Shown here piece after piece: positions 22,901 through 35,626 of a stretch of 64,000 bases of DNA; positions within the stretch are counted from its first letter, which is position 1; the number at the start of each line of letters is the position of its first letter. The position numbers were made by a program, and so were the translations under genes. Source of the DNA: Toxoplasma gondii ME49 (Eukaryota; Apicomplexa; Conoidasida; Eucoccidiorida; Sarcocystidae); contig NC_031468.1 in assembly GCF_000006565.2 (NCBI RefSeq), positions 806,001 through 870,000 of the forward strand. The letters are read 5' to 3'. Under the pieces are notes generated by a model. It had not been told where the DNA came from. It saw only the letters and a list, made by a program, of their open reading frames with translations, and did no database searches.

Positions 22901-25900
22901 TCCTTCCACCAGTAGCAGTCGAGCTGGTGCCAGAAGTAGGGGGCCGTCGTGAAGGCGGACGCATGAAGGCAGAAAAAAAAGAAAATGTGTGGGGAGACCG
23001 CAGAAACCACAGCCTTCTCTTTGTGGTAGACCCGGGATGCAACACTCACCGACACAGTCAGTTGTCCGTACACACTGCACCCACTCTGAACTCTGGGAAT
23101 GTGTCGGAGCCGTGACACGCAGGCACAAGATGGATGAAAAGAACTCGTGTCCTGCTCGCCTGGTCCGCAGCGTGAGGAGGCACGGAACACAGGCTAAATC
23201 AAAAGGTAGAGAAAAAGAGTGAACAGCTGAGGAGAGGAAACGATGAGATATGGACACACATCACACGTGGAGATGAGCCACTTTTTGGCAGAACCACAGG
23301 TAGTCGCAACGGGAATACAAACCTCAGTAAGAACCTAGTCCATCTGACACTGGAACATGGGAGCAATCCAAGACGACCGTCGCTACAGCACTTGTCTGTA
23401 GCTGGAAAACCTAGTAATTCCCCCAGCGCATTCGAAGCTGCAAAACCAGCCCACGAAGAGCAACTTTTTGCGTCACCATCAAAAATATGCAGAAACTACA
23501 ATTTCGCAAAGGTTAGAAGTTCGCCGTCACAAGTGGCGGGAACGAACACTCAAGAGAACACCGTGACGTGTACGGCAAACAACGGAACTATTGTTCATGC
23601 GGGGAAGCAGCGCACCTGGATGGCGATAAACAGTTTTGATTAAGAAAATCAAGCTGATTAGTCCTGGCCCTATACAAGAGCCGAAAGCATAAAAGTAAAA
23701 AGATACCAAGAGAGCAAGTCCCGAAACACGGGTGGGTACGGGGGCAAGAGAGTCGAAAAGCGTCGCCACGGCCGAAACGGAAAACGACAACCGTCTCGAA
23801 CGCAAGAAAAAGAAGACTGGATGAGCATCTCCAGCTCCGACGAATGTCAGCGTTACGCTCTCAACGCGCTAACATATGTTAACGGTGACATCGTAGTCTT
23901 CTGGGATAAACCGCTTCCCAACACTGCAGCCGGGCCGCGCGCAATCGTTGTTCGAAAGGCGTTTCGGTCGGCCACAAAAGGACGGAACGCAGAAGAATCC
24001 GCTTTTTAAAAAGGCAAGTGGAGCAATGGAAATAACTTCCACAATTTGGGCAAGTAACAGGCGCGTCTCTTCCTCTTAGTTTGCTCTTCGTTTTGCTCGG
24101 GCAATACGCGAACGAAAACGGGCCGCACGAATTAGTGTAAAAGAAAAAACGACGGCCACAGAAGAGTGTAGTGTATCTCGCTCGGGACAGGTGTGAGGCG
24201 GGTATTTTTAAGAGGCTTTTCAATGGTAGGAAAGTTGTTAGCTTCCCACGACAGAAAACTGCTTTCCGGGAAAGAATTTTCGAAAAGAAATGCGTTAAGA
24301 AAATCGGTCTTCGCTGTTCCTCACAGAGCATGCCAAAACACGTACTGCAGCATGCTTTCTCAGACGCGGGCACCACGCCAGCGGGTGAGCGGGTGGATTA
24401 TGCAACAGAACACGGAATCCAGGGTTCGTGGGCACGTCAGCAATTTCTCGTCCTATGCGCGCATCACATTTCCTTCCGCCCGCCGCTCGGTGGGTGTTTT
24501 TTCGCAGGTGGTGGGGGAGACGCTGCGCATGAGCGCGAAAAGACGCATAAGCCATCAATGAAGAGCCTAGCACGAAACACGCTCGGGAAAGTTTGCGCAC
24601 GCGACCAGCTTGAGCAGTGTACGTACAGCCTAGCCAACCTGTGGGCATTTTCGTTAATTTCTACCCCCTAGCTTATGACCGTTCCTGGTATGAACGAATC
24701 CCCCAGTTGTTCGTCGGACGACGATTCGAGGCTCACATTTTCTTTTTCTAGCAACAGCAGTCGCACCACGAGCAACACGAGGATTCACACCTGCAGTGGC
24801 AACCGTACCAATGATGGTGACAATGGTGACGCCTGCGGCGGTGGCAGTGCCGACGGTGCCTTCTGCAGCAGTGGTGACAGTAGGGTGGCGCAGAGAAAAA
24901 CGAACCTATCAGAAACATTATGCTGGCGTTCGTTGAGCATACACAGTGTTAGGTGCGAGCTGGAGAAAGGGAACTTTCTCACACCAAAATTACCCGAAAA
25001 ATATTGCAGCGAATGGCCCGATTCAGATAGACGCATGCTCAGACCAGACACCCACCAGGATACCACGTACCCGCAAAGAATTCAGATACTGTGGTAAAAG
25101 CGTATGACGCAATAACTGCGTATCTTCCACTCGTCTTCTACTTTATTCGTAGTCTGCAGAGGACTTGAAAGGCATGTTGATAGCAGGCGCCTTCGGCGAA
25201 CGCTCCGACGCTCAAGCGGCTTGACGGGGAGCTTCGTTCTTCTGGGGGAACTGGTGTTTCAGGTCAATTCTTGCCCTTGTTACAAACAGTGCCTTTGGCG
25301 CCTGATGTTGGAAACGGAAGGTTGTGTTAGAATGGCACGCAACCTACGCTTCGGAGATTAGGGTATTCTTTGTGAGGGGGGCTTTACGGTCGGTTGCATT
25401 GAAAATATGTTCAACCAACACAGCATACAAATCTTGCTTACAATGCTGCGGACAGCGAAGTCGGAGCGCGTAGGTTGAAACTTAACAAAGTGTATCGTAG
25501 AGTATATCGAGCAATCGAATATCGTAGAAAAGACAAGGGGTAAACCCAGATACTCGGTTGCTCTCCCGTCCGGGAAACTGCAATTTTTCGAAGAGAAAAG
25601 TGAAAAATTGTACTTCAACTGCATTCAAAACTTCGTTCTTCATCAGTATGACAGAAATAATGTACCTCTAAGGTAACATATCTGCATTCAATGAGAGGAT
25701 TTGTGCAACGGTGCCCGAACTACCTTTCCCCGTGAAACGGCTCTGCCGAGAAAACTTAAGCTCTTGCAGGCATGGAGTTGACTCCCTGCCAGAAAAGCTA
25801 GTCCAATATATTTCGATTGTTCAAACAAACTCGTACGGGAGCAATGCAACTGCACATGGCGGTGCGCGTCGATACTGAACCGGTATCAGATGTGTACGTC

Positions 25901-27248
25901 CAGATGTGGAAGCGTCTACGCTGCGCAGGCTGTTCACCGAGGCCCCATCATAAGATCACTTCTTGGTACGTCTCTTTCGAACGTCTAAAGTCGGAGCTGT
26001 TTCTAGCACGACTAGCATCCCTCGATCCACGCCTCATATTGCAGCGTTTTCAGTACGTTATATTGTAAATGACGGACAGGGACTACAGGACTGGCGCCAG
26101 ATCAACTTTGGCCAAGCACCGCGAAGCCAGGCGGGGACCAACAGAAGAGCGCATAGGCTGAAGCTCCCTTCTGCTGAAGAGTGGAAAGCTTCGCCCCCGT
26201 GCCTTTATAAGAATGCGACGGGAAAGAGGAAAAAAAGGAAGAATCTGGTTAAGAGAAAAGAGAAAACTGGTTCTGAACACACACCGCAGTTCCCGGCCCG
26301 TTTGTGCGGGACGAGGGGTCTCTCTGTCACTGCCGAAGAAGCACGCCACATTAGTGTCAAACAAGAGAGTGACTCCAGATGTCAACTACTGAAACCACAT
26401 GGCGGTTTTATGCGTAAGCCCCGTTCCTCTCACGCGAGAGACTGATCACCATCCGCAAATTCAACCACTCTTGGTTATGCGCCTCCCCTTATGGGACTGT
26501 AAACAGTAAATGAGTTCTCCAATAGTTGAGACATTTTCTGGATAACAACACACGCATTCTTAATGATGATATTACCTAAGCGGCTTCTGTAGATGCCTTT
26601 GTGTTTGAAGCCGAGCTGCATCCACTAGTACATCTAGCTTTGACGCCAGCGTCCTTCGGTAAAAAACTCGTGCGGTCATTTCGACGTTTGCCTGCACCCC
26701 GGTAGTAGTCGCAGTCGAATCAATTACAATGTGAACTGTTTTGCGTAACACAACCTCTCCCAGGTATCACACCAAGTCCTCTTTCTTCCTCTGACACGCG
26801 AACACAGAATTGGGTGCGTCGCATTTGTGTCGTCAAAACGCAATCGATGTATAGTCCACATCTGATGCTAGTGTGGGAGAGAAATGACAACGATATGCAG
26901 AAGATGCCACACGCGCGGTGCCGAAGCCGAAACATCACACAGGGTGACAGAGAAACTGTACATTTTCTGCCGGGGAACAACTGTGCAATCTAAAAACGCA
27001 AACGCGCGGCTATTGCTCGCTCGCGACATCTGTTCCACGAAGCAGCTTTTCCTTGTGCGGCAGCAAACAGCAAGCCTTACTCGAATGTTCGAGTTAATAT
27101 TGCCGCCAACATTCCCTCGATGCTTGTGAAGGCGCCTTCTTGCAGCAGAAAGCGATGTCTGGTAGGACGAACTGCGTCGGAGTACCGTTCACTGATGACG
27201 TGACAGTCAGTCGAAGATCATAGTAAGACTCAGTCGATTTGTCCCCAA
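19938..27248. other. Gene-poor 7.3 kb region upstream of the PRL gene
   Basis: I found no open frame with a recognisable domain or a convincing exon chain. Simple repeats (TA run at 20543-20562) and many GCATGC words lie in the first 2.2 kb. A Ser/Asn/Gly-rich open frame at 24675-25097 (+, 140 codons, contains SSSDDDSRLTF-like low complexity) has no features that prove coding. The stretch may hold long 5' UTRs, the downstream end of the MAR-like gene A transcript, or noncoding transcripts. Confidence 0.5.
20066..22032. promoter_or_regulatory. Cluster of GCATGC / TGCATGCA words upstream of the PRL gene
   Basis: GCATGC occurs at 20066, 20261, 20728, 21124, 21566, 21874 and 22027, three of them within full TGCATGCA palindromes. 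Seven hits in 2 kb is well above chance for a 6-mer (about 0.5 expected at equal base use). TGCATGC is a known apicomplexan promoter motif bound by ApiAP2 factors. Its assignment to the PRL gene is by position only, and the word is also frequent elsewhere in this window. Confidence 0.4.
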
Positions 27249-30200
27249 CTATTTACTGGTAGGATTTCGCCGGGCCAGAGGTGCTCCTTTACTGCAGTCT
27301 AGCGCGTTGCGAATTGTGTGGTCTCGTAGAGGAGCCGGTTGCGGGTTCGGCCTGGTTTCAGAGCAGTAAGGAGGATTCATCGCTGTCGGTGTACACGACT
27401 CCCCTGTCAGACACGGGGATGGCACTGACTCAACCACCCGCTCCAATGCAGGATCTGGGTGGACAAAAGCTTCTGCAGCAGCTGAATGAAGTTGCTCTGA
27501 AAACAAACGCAAGTGACGACAGGCGTGATCATACGCGAGCACGGCCGCCGTAACCGCATTCTGTGACTTTTCTTATACTTATGTCCAATCCCCTCGTTTC
27601 CTGCTTCAATACGTTCTCGTGTTTGTATGTCACACTGCACCAATCTTCTGTGGACCTCTGGAAATCTACCATCAAAATTAGCATGTGCTCGTTACTCCGG
27701 TTTGCCGTACAGGGTTGCATGCCACTCCACTCACCTGGCACGCCGGCAGCACACAAAGAGGTGTTGCCACAGTTGTCGACGCATCCTGTCCACCGATACG
27801 TGGGAAGCTTTGTCTGAATAGCAAAATTGAGACATTTGACAGACGACAAGCTCACCTTGAGAAACTGCACTGCTCACTACGATTGTGTGGTCCCAGATAC
27901 CCCGGTACACACCATGGAGAGACAACAGCCCAACAATTTATCTCGGGATCCCCATTTGCGCTTCGTTCATCCTATGCATGAGGACTAGCGAATCCAGCAG
28001 GCCACTTGGATTCCACGGCACATCGTTTACGCATCCTCACCGTCTGAAAGCACGCCCAATCATCCGTTGTCACGTCTTGTCTGGCCACCCATCCTTCGCC
28101 GTATCTCTTATTGCAGTGGTCATTGGCAGCCTTCTGAAACGGCGAACAAAACGCAATGTTCTCGGCAATTGTCTTCAACTTCGAGAACTCTGTAGTCAAC
28201 GTAGATGTTGGTGACGGAGCTCCGTGACACGGGACCCTGTTGCTGCATCCATCGATACAGGTAGAGAGGTCCGAGAAATTGAGAAGCGCGAACGGATAAC
28301 ACCGCCACTTTGGTTCTTCATCCTCTTCAGTGGAGACCATCCGCGACAACCAAAGCTGGTAGCAGTATGTCGTCCATTTCCCTACTCGGCACATCTGATC
28401 CATTTCAGTCTGGCAGTAATTATCCATGGCTTCTTGCTGCTTGCTCAGTTGTTGAATGGCAATTATTTTGTGTGCCTTCACGCAAGCGGGGGGGTACACC
28501 GTCGACGGAATGCAAATTTCATCATGTCTGCACGGATGAAGAGCCGCGAACGCCTCAGCTGTGTCCGACTGCTGAATGATGTATACGGTGCGAGTTGGGA
28601 TTTCTCCTGATATAAAAAAAACACAACCTCACATTCTGCGTTAGGCACTTCACAACCGCATACATTGGTTGACACATTCCTCATCTTTGTATCATACTTC
28701 CTTTATTGCTTACCAGGCGATAGGCCCCCAGCACACGGCGTGAAGCCTCCGCAATTGTTTGCACAGTAGGACTGGCCTTCAAGAGATATGTCGACCTGCG
28801 TAAGCACGGACAATACGCTTCGGAGGAATCTCAGAACACTGTCCGCACCTACCACCTCTATGAGTTAGACGCAGTCCTCAAGCACTAGCAGTCATTCGCG
28901 TCGCGTACAAACTGTGTGCTCATTTGCTGGATTCAAATGTTTAGTGTTTAATACCTCTTCCTCGCCGTCAGAGTAGCTGACCTTACCGGATTAAAACACA
29001 TCCACCGAGTCCTGCCAGGGTCATACCGCGCAACGTTTCCTGTACGCTTGAAGTTGCACAGTGCATCTGCAGATCGCTGGAAAGAACTGCAGTATATCCA
29101 TCGCCGCTGACTGATGAAGGCGGAGAGAGCTCTAAGGGGCGGTGTGGCAACTGTCTTCACGGAAACAGCGCCAACGCACTGCATCTGGTTCCCACAATCG
29201 TCCATGCACTGGACGCCCTTGGTAGTCGTGTTCATGATAGACTCTTCGTAACACCTCCATTGGGAGTCGGAATCATGCCCTCCTGGACCGAACCTTGCTA
29301 CAGCGCCGCTGACTCCGCAATACCGGCCCCCATCGATAGTCTCCGAGCACAGCTTTTGGAACTGCGTGGTGCAGAAAGCGTTCAGATCTTGCTGGAGCCT
29401 CGAGGCTGACACACGACACCACACACAGCACGCGTGTGTAAGTTCTGTTGATGTGTCGAAGTCCTTCATTGAGTATTACCACAGGCCGCTACGAGAGCGA
29501 CGGTCAGAACTTTCATCCTCTGCAGGACAGTCTATGTGTGAACACTTACCTGCTCGTGGAGTCTCTGTTTTAATTGTGGTAACTGTTGCTGCCGTGGATG
29601 TTGTTGTCAGCACAGGCCGGGTTGGCACTGGAGCAGGAGCTGTTACTATTGTCGTCGCCGACGCTGCCCTTGCTCGTACAGGCGGAGAGGGAGGCGTCGT
29701 TGGGGTCTGATCCGTCATTACCTTTATATCTGGCGCTTCAGGTTTTGGCACGACTACGGTTGCCTTCTTGACTACCTTCACGTCTGGAGCCTCAGGTTTC
29801 CGCGTGACAAGGGTCGCCTTGTTGATTCCCGTGTCATCTGGAGCTGCAGGCTTTGGCACGCCGACAACTGGCTTTTTCACCGCCTTACCATCGGGAGCTG
29901 CGGGCTTTGGCACGCCGACAACTGGCTTTCTCACCGCCTTGCCATCGAGCGTTGCAGGCTTTGGCACGCTGACAACTGGCTTCTTCACTGCCTTGCCACT
30001 GGGAGCTGCAGGCTTTGGCACGACTACGGTTGCCTTCTTGACTGCCTTGCCGTCTGGAGCTGCTGCCTTTGGTGCAACAGGTTTTCGCGCGACAGGAGTC
30101 ACCTTGACTGCCTTGCCACCTGGAGCTGCAGGCTTTGGTATCCCTGTGGCTGCCTTCTTTACTGCCTTGCCAGCTGGATCCGCAGGCTTTGGCACGCCGG

Positions 30201-31155
30201 ACGCTGGCTTTTTCGCCGCCTTACCATCGGGAGCTGCGGGCTTTGGCACGCCGACAACTGGCTTTCTCACCGCCTTGCCATCGGGAGCTGCGGGCTTTGG
30301 CACGCCGGCAGCTGGCTTCTTCACTGCCTTGCCACCGAGTGTTGCAGGCTTTGGCACGCTGACAACCGGCTTCTTCACTGCCTTGCCACTGGGAGCTGCA
30401 GGCTTTGGCACGACTACGGTTGCCTTCTTGACTGCCTTGCCGTCTGGAGCTGCTGCCTTTGGTGCAACAGGTTTTCGCGCGACAGGAGTCACCTTGACTG
30501 CCTTGCCACCTGGAGCTGCAGGCTTTGGTATCCCTGTGGCTGCCTTCTTTACTGCCTTGCCAGCTGGATCCGCAGGCTTTGGACCGACGGGTGTTGCCCT
30601 TGTCATCGGCTGTCTATGTAGAGGTGCGGGGTTCTTCTCGATTGGTGTCAGCTTCGTGAGGACCTTTCCACTTTGTGCTGCAGCTTGCTGTGCACCTGAT
30701 GTGCTCTTCTTCACCGCTGGGTTTCCACTACGATCAGCATGCTGAGAGGCCGCCTTAGGTTCCATTGTCGTCACTCCCTTCTCTGGTGACGCAAGCTGAA
30801 GCGCCTCTGTTTGCTTCACAGGCTTTCCTAGTAGACCTGGATTCTTTGGCGCATGTTCAGTTGTGGTCACATGACCCGTGTTGAAAAGTGTACTTTTAGA
30901 TTCTTGTATAATTGCTGACGTCACGGCCTTCGCACGGGAAGCCAGAGGGTGTGGTGTCATCAATTCCGTACCAGCTCTCGGTGTACTAGGGGCTGCGGCA
31001 CCGTGGCCTTCATCGTGGATTGTAGGGTCATCCGTGGATGATTTGGCCAGTTGACGCGGTTGCATCTCCCCAAACACATTCGCAGACCCATATACCAGGG
31101 CTCCTAATATAAAATACGCAACCGACACCATTGCCATTCTCGACAAGGGCACCAT
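27249..31155 (-). CDS. MAR-like (microneme adhesive repeat) secreted protein A with long Pro/Lys repeat
   Basis: Predicted secreted protein of the MIC1/MCP adhesin type. Six exons fit in phase: 31155-29550, 29405-28987, 28795-28714, 28606-28041, 27813-27735 and 27496-27249 (999 residues). The N-terminus has a signal-like segment, MAMVSVAYFILGALVYGSA. Residues of about 170-500 form an 18-residue repeat of the type VPKPAAPDGKAVKKPVV. The rest is Cys-rich. Two large modules each contain a QLC/QMC..WRCY half and a YC-S-FQ..A..C..VAR..W.CF half, and CMDDCGNQMQC, YCANNCGGFTPC, CIDGCSNRVPC and CVDNCGNTSLC blocks follow. This spacing resembles the paired MAR repeats of coccidian microneme proteins such as MIC1 and MIC3 of Eimeria, which bind sialylated host glycans. 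There is no C-terminal membrane or GPI signal. It is most likely an MCP3/MCP4-type gene. The MAR family is assigned by motif recollection, without a profile search. Confidence 0.75.
29740..30600 (-). repeat. 54-base (18-residue) tandem repeat coding for Pro/Lys/Ala units in gene A
   Basis: Around fifteen degenerate copies of a 54-base unit in exon 1 of MAR-like gene A. A higher-order copy is visible: about 240 bases at 29953-30190 recur at 30343-30580 (390 bases apart) with almost no differences, so a seven-unit block was recently duplicated. Units vary between PKPAAPDGKAV and PKPADPAGKAV, and one long unit carries RKPVAPKAAAP. Confidence 0.9.
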
Positions 31156-33265
31156 CGTGGTACAAGTTCAGCACTCGAGTGCGGAAAGCCTGTACGCTAC
31201 GGGCCCTGCTGTATGCCTGACATGGCAAAACGTCAGGAAGCGGTACACACAGATCCTGTCCTTCCTGACGCTCTTAAACAAGGCCCTAGCTCATCACAAC
31301 ACTTCCCCACACGGTTGAAAAACATCATATGACTACCGGCATTTTGCCAGCAATCGAAGAGCGGTTCTTCAATCTCTGTGAGGGTTGAGGAGTGCTCGAG
31401 GAGGGGGGGTTGCCTCTCGACGCCAGGGGTGTCGAGTTGTATTACTGGTCGATCGTGTCTCGTAACTCCTAGCCAGTATAGACTGTGTGTCTATGAGACC
31501 GAACATCCGCCTGTCCCGAATAATCCGCAACAATTTTTTGGCTCAAAATGTCTTCCAGCACATGCTCTGAAAGACCGTTGCATGTGAGGAGGATGCTGTG
31601 GCGTTGCACGCATGAATGGTGTGACCGGGCATCGATTGCACACGTCTTAGTGGCCGCTCTTGGCTCTTCACTCGTGTCGCAGGAATGCACGACCGAGGAG
31701 GGTAGACAGTGAGGCATCAAAAAGGTAGCATCCCTCTACTGGCCTTTTCAGGCGCGAGCTGGGTATAACCCCGACAAACTCGACCAATATTTACGCCAAC
31801 ATCTCATCGGGTATATACTTGCGTGGATACGTATCGAGTACATCGTTGAGATTCTACTCGTCATGAGGCATGCTTTGGTTCCTCAAGGCGTATGCCATGC
31901 TGCAACAATGATTAGCGCAAACGCACCTTGTTGGCACGTGGTACACGGCCTGCTACCTCGGGTCCGCCTCCGTGTTGTGCCACTGTTGGGGCGTGCTTGC
32001 CTGTGGACTCGAGATGATTCACACCGGGACTCTGCGGTGCCCGTACATTGGTTTTCGGATGGTGACAGGAATTACGGAAGTTCCTGGCGTCGATAAACTT
32101 CATATTACGATCTGCCCATGACCACATGCCCAACCTTCTGATGGGACGTCCCTACTACTGATATAACTCTCTCCCGTGAGGTTGAGCGGTATACGGCTTA
32201 TGGTTCTTCTGCTGTTTTGGCCGGTCTGAACCCCTTTCGTTATCCAGCGAGGGTATTTTTCCGACCCTTCGAAGATCCCTGCATAGTACGAGTATTTAGA
32301 CAATCGTCCAGCGACTTGAATACCACGACCACCGCCCCATACTGTCTCAACCCGGCGTCTCTTCAACCACCGTGTACTCTGCCGTGATGATGGCGTCGCT
32401 ACTCGATTTCCGGTTATCGCCTGGGTACATTACCAGTCAGCGACGGTAGTGCTCGAACCACTAGGGGAGCGTGTTCAATCCGCATGTGACCTACAATATA
32501 AGTGACCAGGTGAGAGTCACCATGTATGTGGAGGAATTATGCTACCATTCTACGTTATTTCAAGATTTTTCCTTGAATGCCTGCATTCGTAGCAGCACTG
32601 CACTGTTCGAAGTATGCCATACGTTCCGTTTCATAGAAAAGTACGACGTGTCGTCGCAAACCCGTGAAATTTCTGAGTAGCCAGTCTCTGCACTTGTGAA
32701 CAAGCGGGCATTCCACCTCTATCAACCACACGAAAGGTGAACGAACCAAGCTACTCTTCTACATTTCAGCTTCTCGTTATCGGCTCCAGCAGCCTAGTGT
32801 CGTTGACAAAACTGCTTCCACTACAGTGGCTACCCCTTGAGGATCGAATTGAAGTGAAAAAAACACCTCGTTTTCTTGACCACCTATGCATAACGAGCTG
32901 TTCATCTCGGGGAATCGTGTGGGGTTGCCAACAACACGGCAAGTCCGCCAAGGAGAAACAATTCGTTTGCCGCGTTCGTTTTGCAATTTAGTATCAGTGG
33001 CAACACTGGAGGCAAGACAGTTCATTTTCCCCGTCGAACTCCCGCTCACATCGTGGGCCGGACGGGTCGGGTCTTTCCCAGCATGGCGATTCCTGTTGAC
33101 AACTGGACGCTGACACCACCTGCAACGCCACCACCTCATGCGGACTCAGCTTTTTCTTGTCAGCCGTTCGTGGTTCCTGTAAATGCCCCATTATGCAGCC
33201 AAGAAAACATTTACATTCTTTATACAATAGTGTGAGGGGGTTCACATTGTCTGGCCCCCCTTCTC
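31156..33265. other. Intergenic between the tandem MAR-like genes
   Basis: Contains the presumed 5' UTR and promoter of MAR-like gene A and the 3' UTR of gene B. Only short open frames without domains are present on either strand. I see no repeat or RNA gene. Confidence 0.6.
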
Positions 33266-35626
33266 TCAGTATCCCCGTAGCCTTCGATCCTCGAATACCG
33301 ATAACTTCTTCACCTTCGCATGAGGATTTGGTCTTGATACTGAACAGTAAGCTGGCTCTTGTGCGGTCGGCTCACACTTCTCCCCAGCTAAACACGGATC
33401 TGGCACGGCGAGGATCACGCTTTCCAGATCTTCATCTTGTACAGAGTCGCTCACTGCATCTGCAAGCCACATACAGTCACAGAGCAAATGCTGCCACAGA
33501 AGGGCCTGTCCTCAGTTAAGGTCGACAACCTCCCGTTTGTGTCGCTTCTCGTGTGATGGAAGATGCTCCCGTGTTTCTTAACGATGTGCTGTTCGCGGCT
33601 CATATACTCACCCCCTGTTCCAGCGCTGGGGCACCAAATGAATTCTCCGCAGTGACCCGCGCACCCTACCCAGCCATTCGGAGGTAAGTTGTCCTGCAGT
33701 ACGACGCAGGCCACAGACACAACAAAATCATGCACGTCATGGCAGGTGCCATGAACTTCCGCTCAGGAATCACTTCGTGCAAAGCATTTGCGGCGCATAA
33801 GCTAGAGATGCTTGGAAGCCGTACCAAATTGAAGCAGGCCCACTTGTACGTGTTGCAATTTTGCCTTGCTACCCAGCGGGGACCGTGTTTCTGCGCACAG
33901 TAGGCATTCCCTGCCCTCTGGTACGCGGAACAATAACTCATGTCGCCAGCCACCTTGTCGAGCGCAGGGAGGTCGATGAATGCTGGCGACACTTCTGCTG
34001 GCTGTCCACGACAAGATATTGGATTGCCGCACCCATCGATGCAACTGGACAATTGGGTGAAGTCTAGTCGGGACTCCGGGTAACACCTCCACGCTCCTGC
34101 TCCTCCCGGGCTGCTCTCGAGTTCGTAACGAGCCAACCACAATCCAAAGCAGTCTTCCGTTTGCTTGCCTTTTCTGCATTCCTCGTCCATAGCATCTTGG
34201 CACATTGTGTCCAGAGCCCGTTGCTGCGCTGGAAGTCTCTGAAGTACTAATGTCTGCACCTGTGGTAGGCACGCGGGAGGATTCACCGTGCTGGCCACGC
34301 AGATGTCACCAGCATTTGGACACGGCTGTATAGCTTCAAATGCTGACTCCATGTCCCGATGCCGGACAATGCGCACACTCCGCTGTGGAAGTTCCCCTGT
34401 GAGCATACAACCACGGTAACTGAGAACGGTGTCTCCATCTGGCATCTAAATAACGCGTTTGAATAGTAGGCGCACCACTCCTTCAGCGGGAGGCCTAGGG
34501 ATGCAAAACGTCGGTCACTACAATTGTGTCCTCACCTGGCAACAAGCCTCCTACACACGACGTTGGTCCGCCACAGTTGTCGGCACAGTAGCTAATCCCA
34601 TCCAAAGCGACATCGTTCTGCAGACAAACCACAGCTCTCCTCTGAAAGCAGATCTCGTTCGCATGCATATACGTTAACTCCTATACACAGCTGCAAACCT
34701 AACGATAACTCTGCTCGGTCGTGCGACTTCGCGTACCAGGTCAAGGCACATCCACCTCTGCCGGACATGGTCGTATCTGGCGACGTCTCCATGATGCTTC
34801 AGGTTGCAGAGGGCATCTGCTGCTTGTTGATATGGTGAACAGTACGTCCACTTCCGTTTGTCAATCCATTCATCCATCCCGGGCATGGCAACCTTCGCGG
34901 TCTGTGATGAATTCACGTCCCCAAAGCATTTCATCAGGTTCCCGCAGTTGTCCACACACTTCACCTGTCTTTGACTGTGGGCAATTTCCGCCCCTTTAAA
35001 GCAGTGCCAGCCCGCTTCTAATTTGCTTCCTTGTGAAACATACCGCCCAACCACTAGACCATCTGTACAGTACGTCTTCCCCAACACTCCCTTGGCGCAC
35101 TGCTGCTCAAATCTTTTAGCGCAGTAGTAATCCACATCCTTTTGGAGTTGGGAGACGAGGGCTGAACACAAAGGCAACGGATTTCTGCATGTACATGAGT
35201 CATGGCAGACTCTGTTCACTCTTACAGTCACGTATGGTTGACTGCATGGCTGGCGCTGGTGCGTGTCATATTCGAACACTTACGTCTGGTCGCCGATGCC
35301 GCGCTAGTCGTTTTGAGTTGTGCCCGCTTCGATGTTCCTGGCTCTGGAGACGGTGCCGTTGTCTTGTTACTATCCATTTGAGAAGATATATTTTCAGGAG
35401 TTGTGTTACGCTCCAGAGCTGCAACCTTGTGCTCTTCGGCTTCTCGGTCCTTGTTGACAAAACGATCATGCATCCGAGCGAAGTGTAAGGAACCCGGGCG
35501 TTGTGCCACCCGGTACGCCGGACCAGCCCCGAGTGCACCAGTAACAGCAACTTGCAGGGACGCCGCAAAAGCGACACATGTGGTCACGCCAATCAGGCGC
35601 ACTCCTACTGTTTTGGCTTTCGCCAT
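33266..35626 (-). CDS. MAR-like (microneme adhesive repeat) secreted protein B
   Basis: Tandem paralogue of gene A with the same six-exon plan: 35626-35284, 35161-34737, 34617-34536, 34396-33825, 33693-33612 and 33459-33266 (565 residues). Intron phases are identical to gene A, and exon 3 is again 82 bases. The start MAKAKTVGVRLIG leads into a signal peptide rich in Val/Ala ending near ALGAGPA. The frame is open further upstream, but that Met gives the best signal peptide. A short Ser/Thr spacer replaces the long repeat of gene A. Cys blocks are CVDNCGNLMKC, YCADNCGGPTSC, CIDGCGNPISC and CAGHCGEFIWC, and the MAR-like halves read YCSPYQQAADALCNLKHHG..ARY..WMC and YCSAYQRAGNAYC..WVARQ..WACF. 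Likely role: microneme protein binding host or partner glycoproteins. It is placed 2.1 kb upstream of gene A on the same strand. Confidence 0.75.

Noticed and set aside
29768..30745. Long plus-strand frame of Gly/Phe/Thr repeats (325 codons)
   Set aside because: It is the antisense image of the Pro/Lys repeat in MAR-like gene A. A 54-base in-frame repeat keeps other frames open too.
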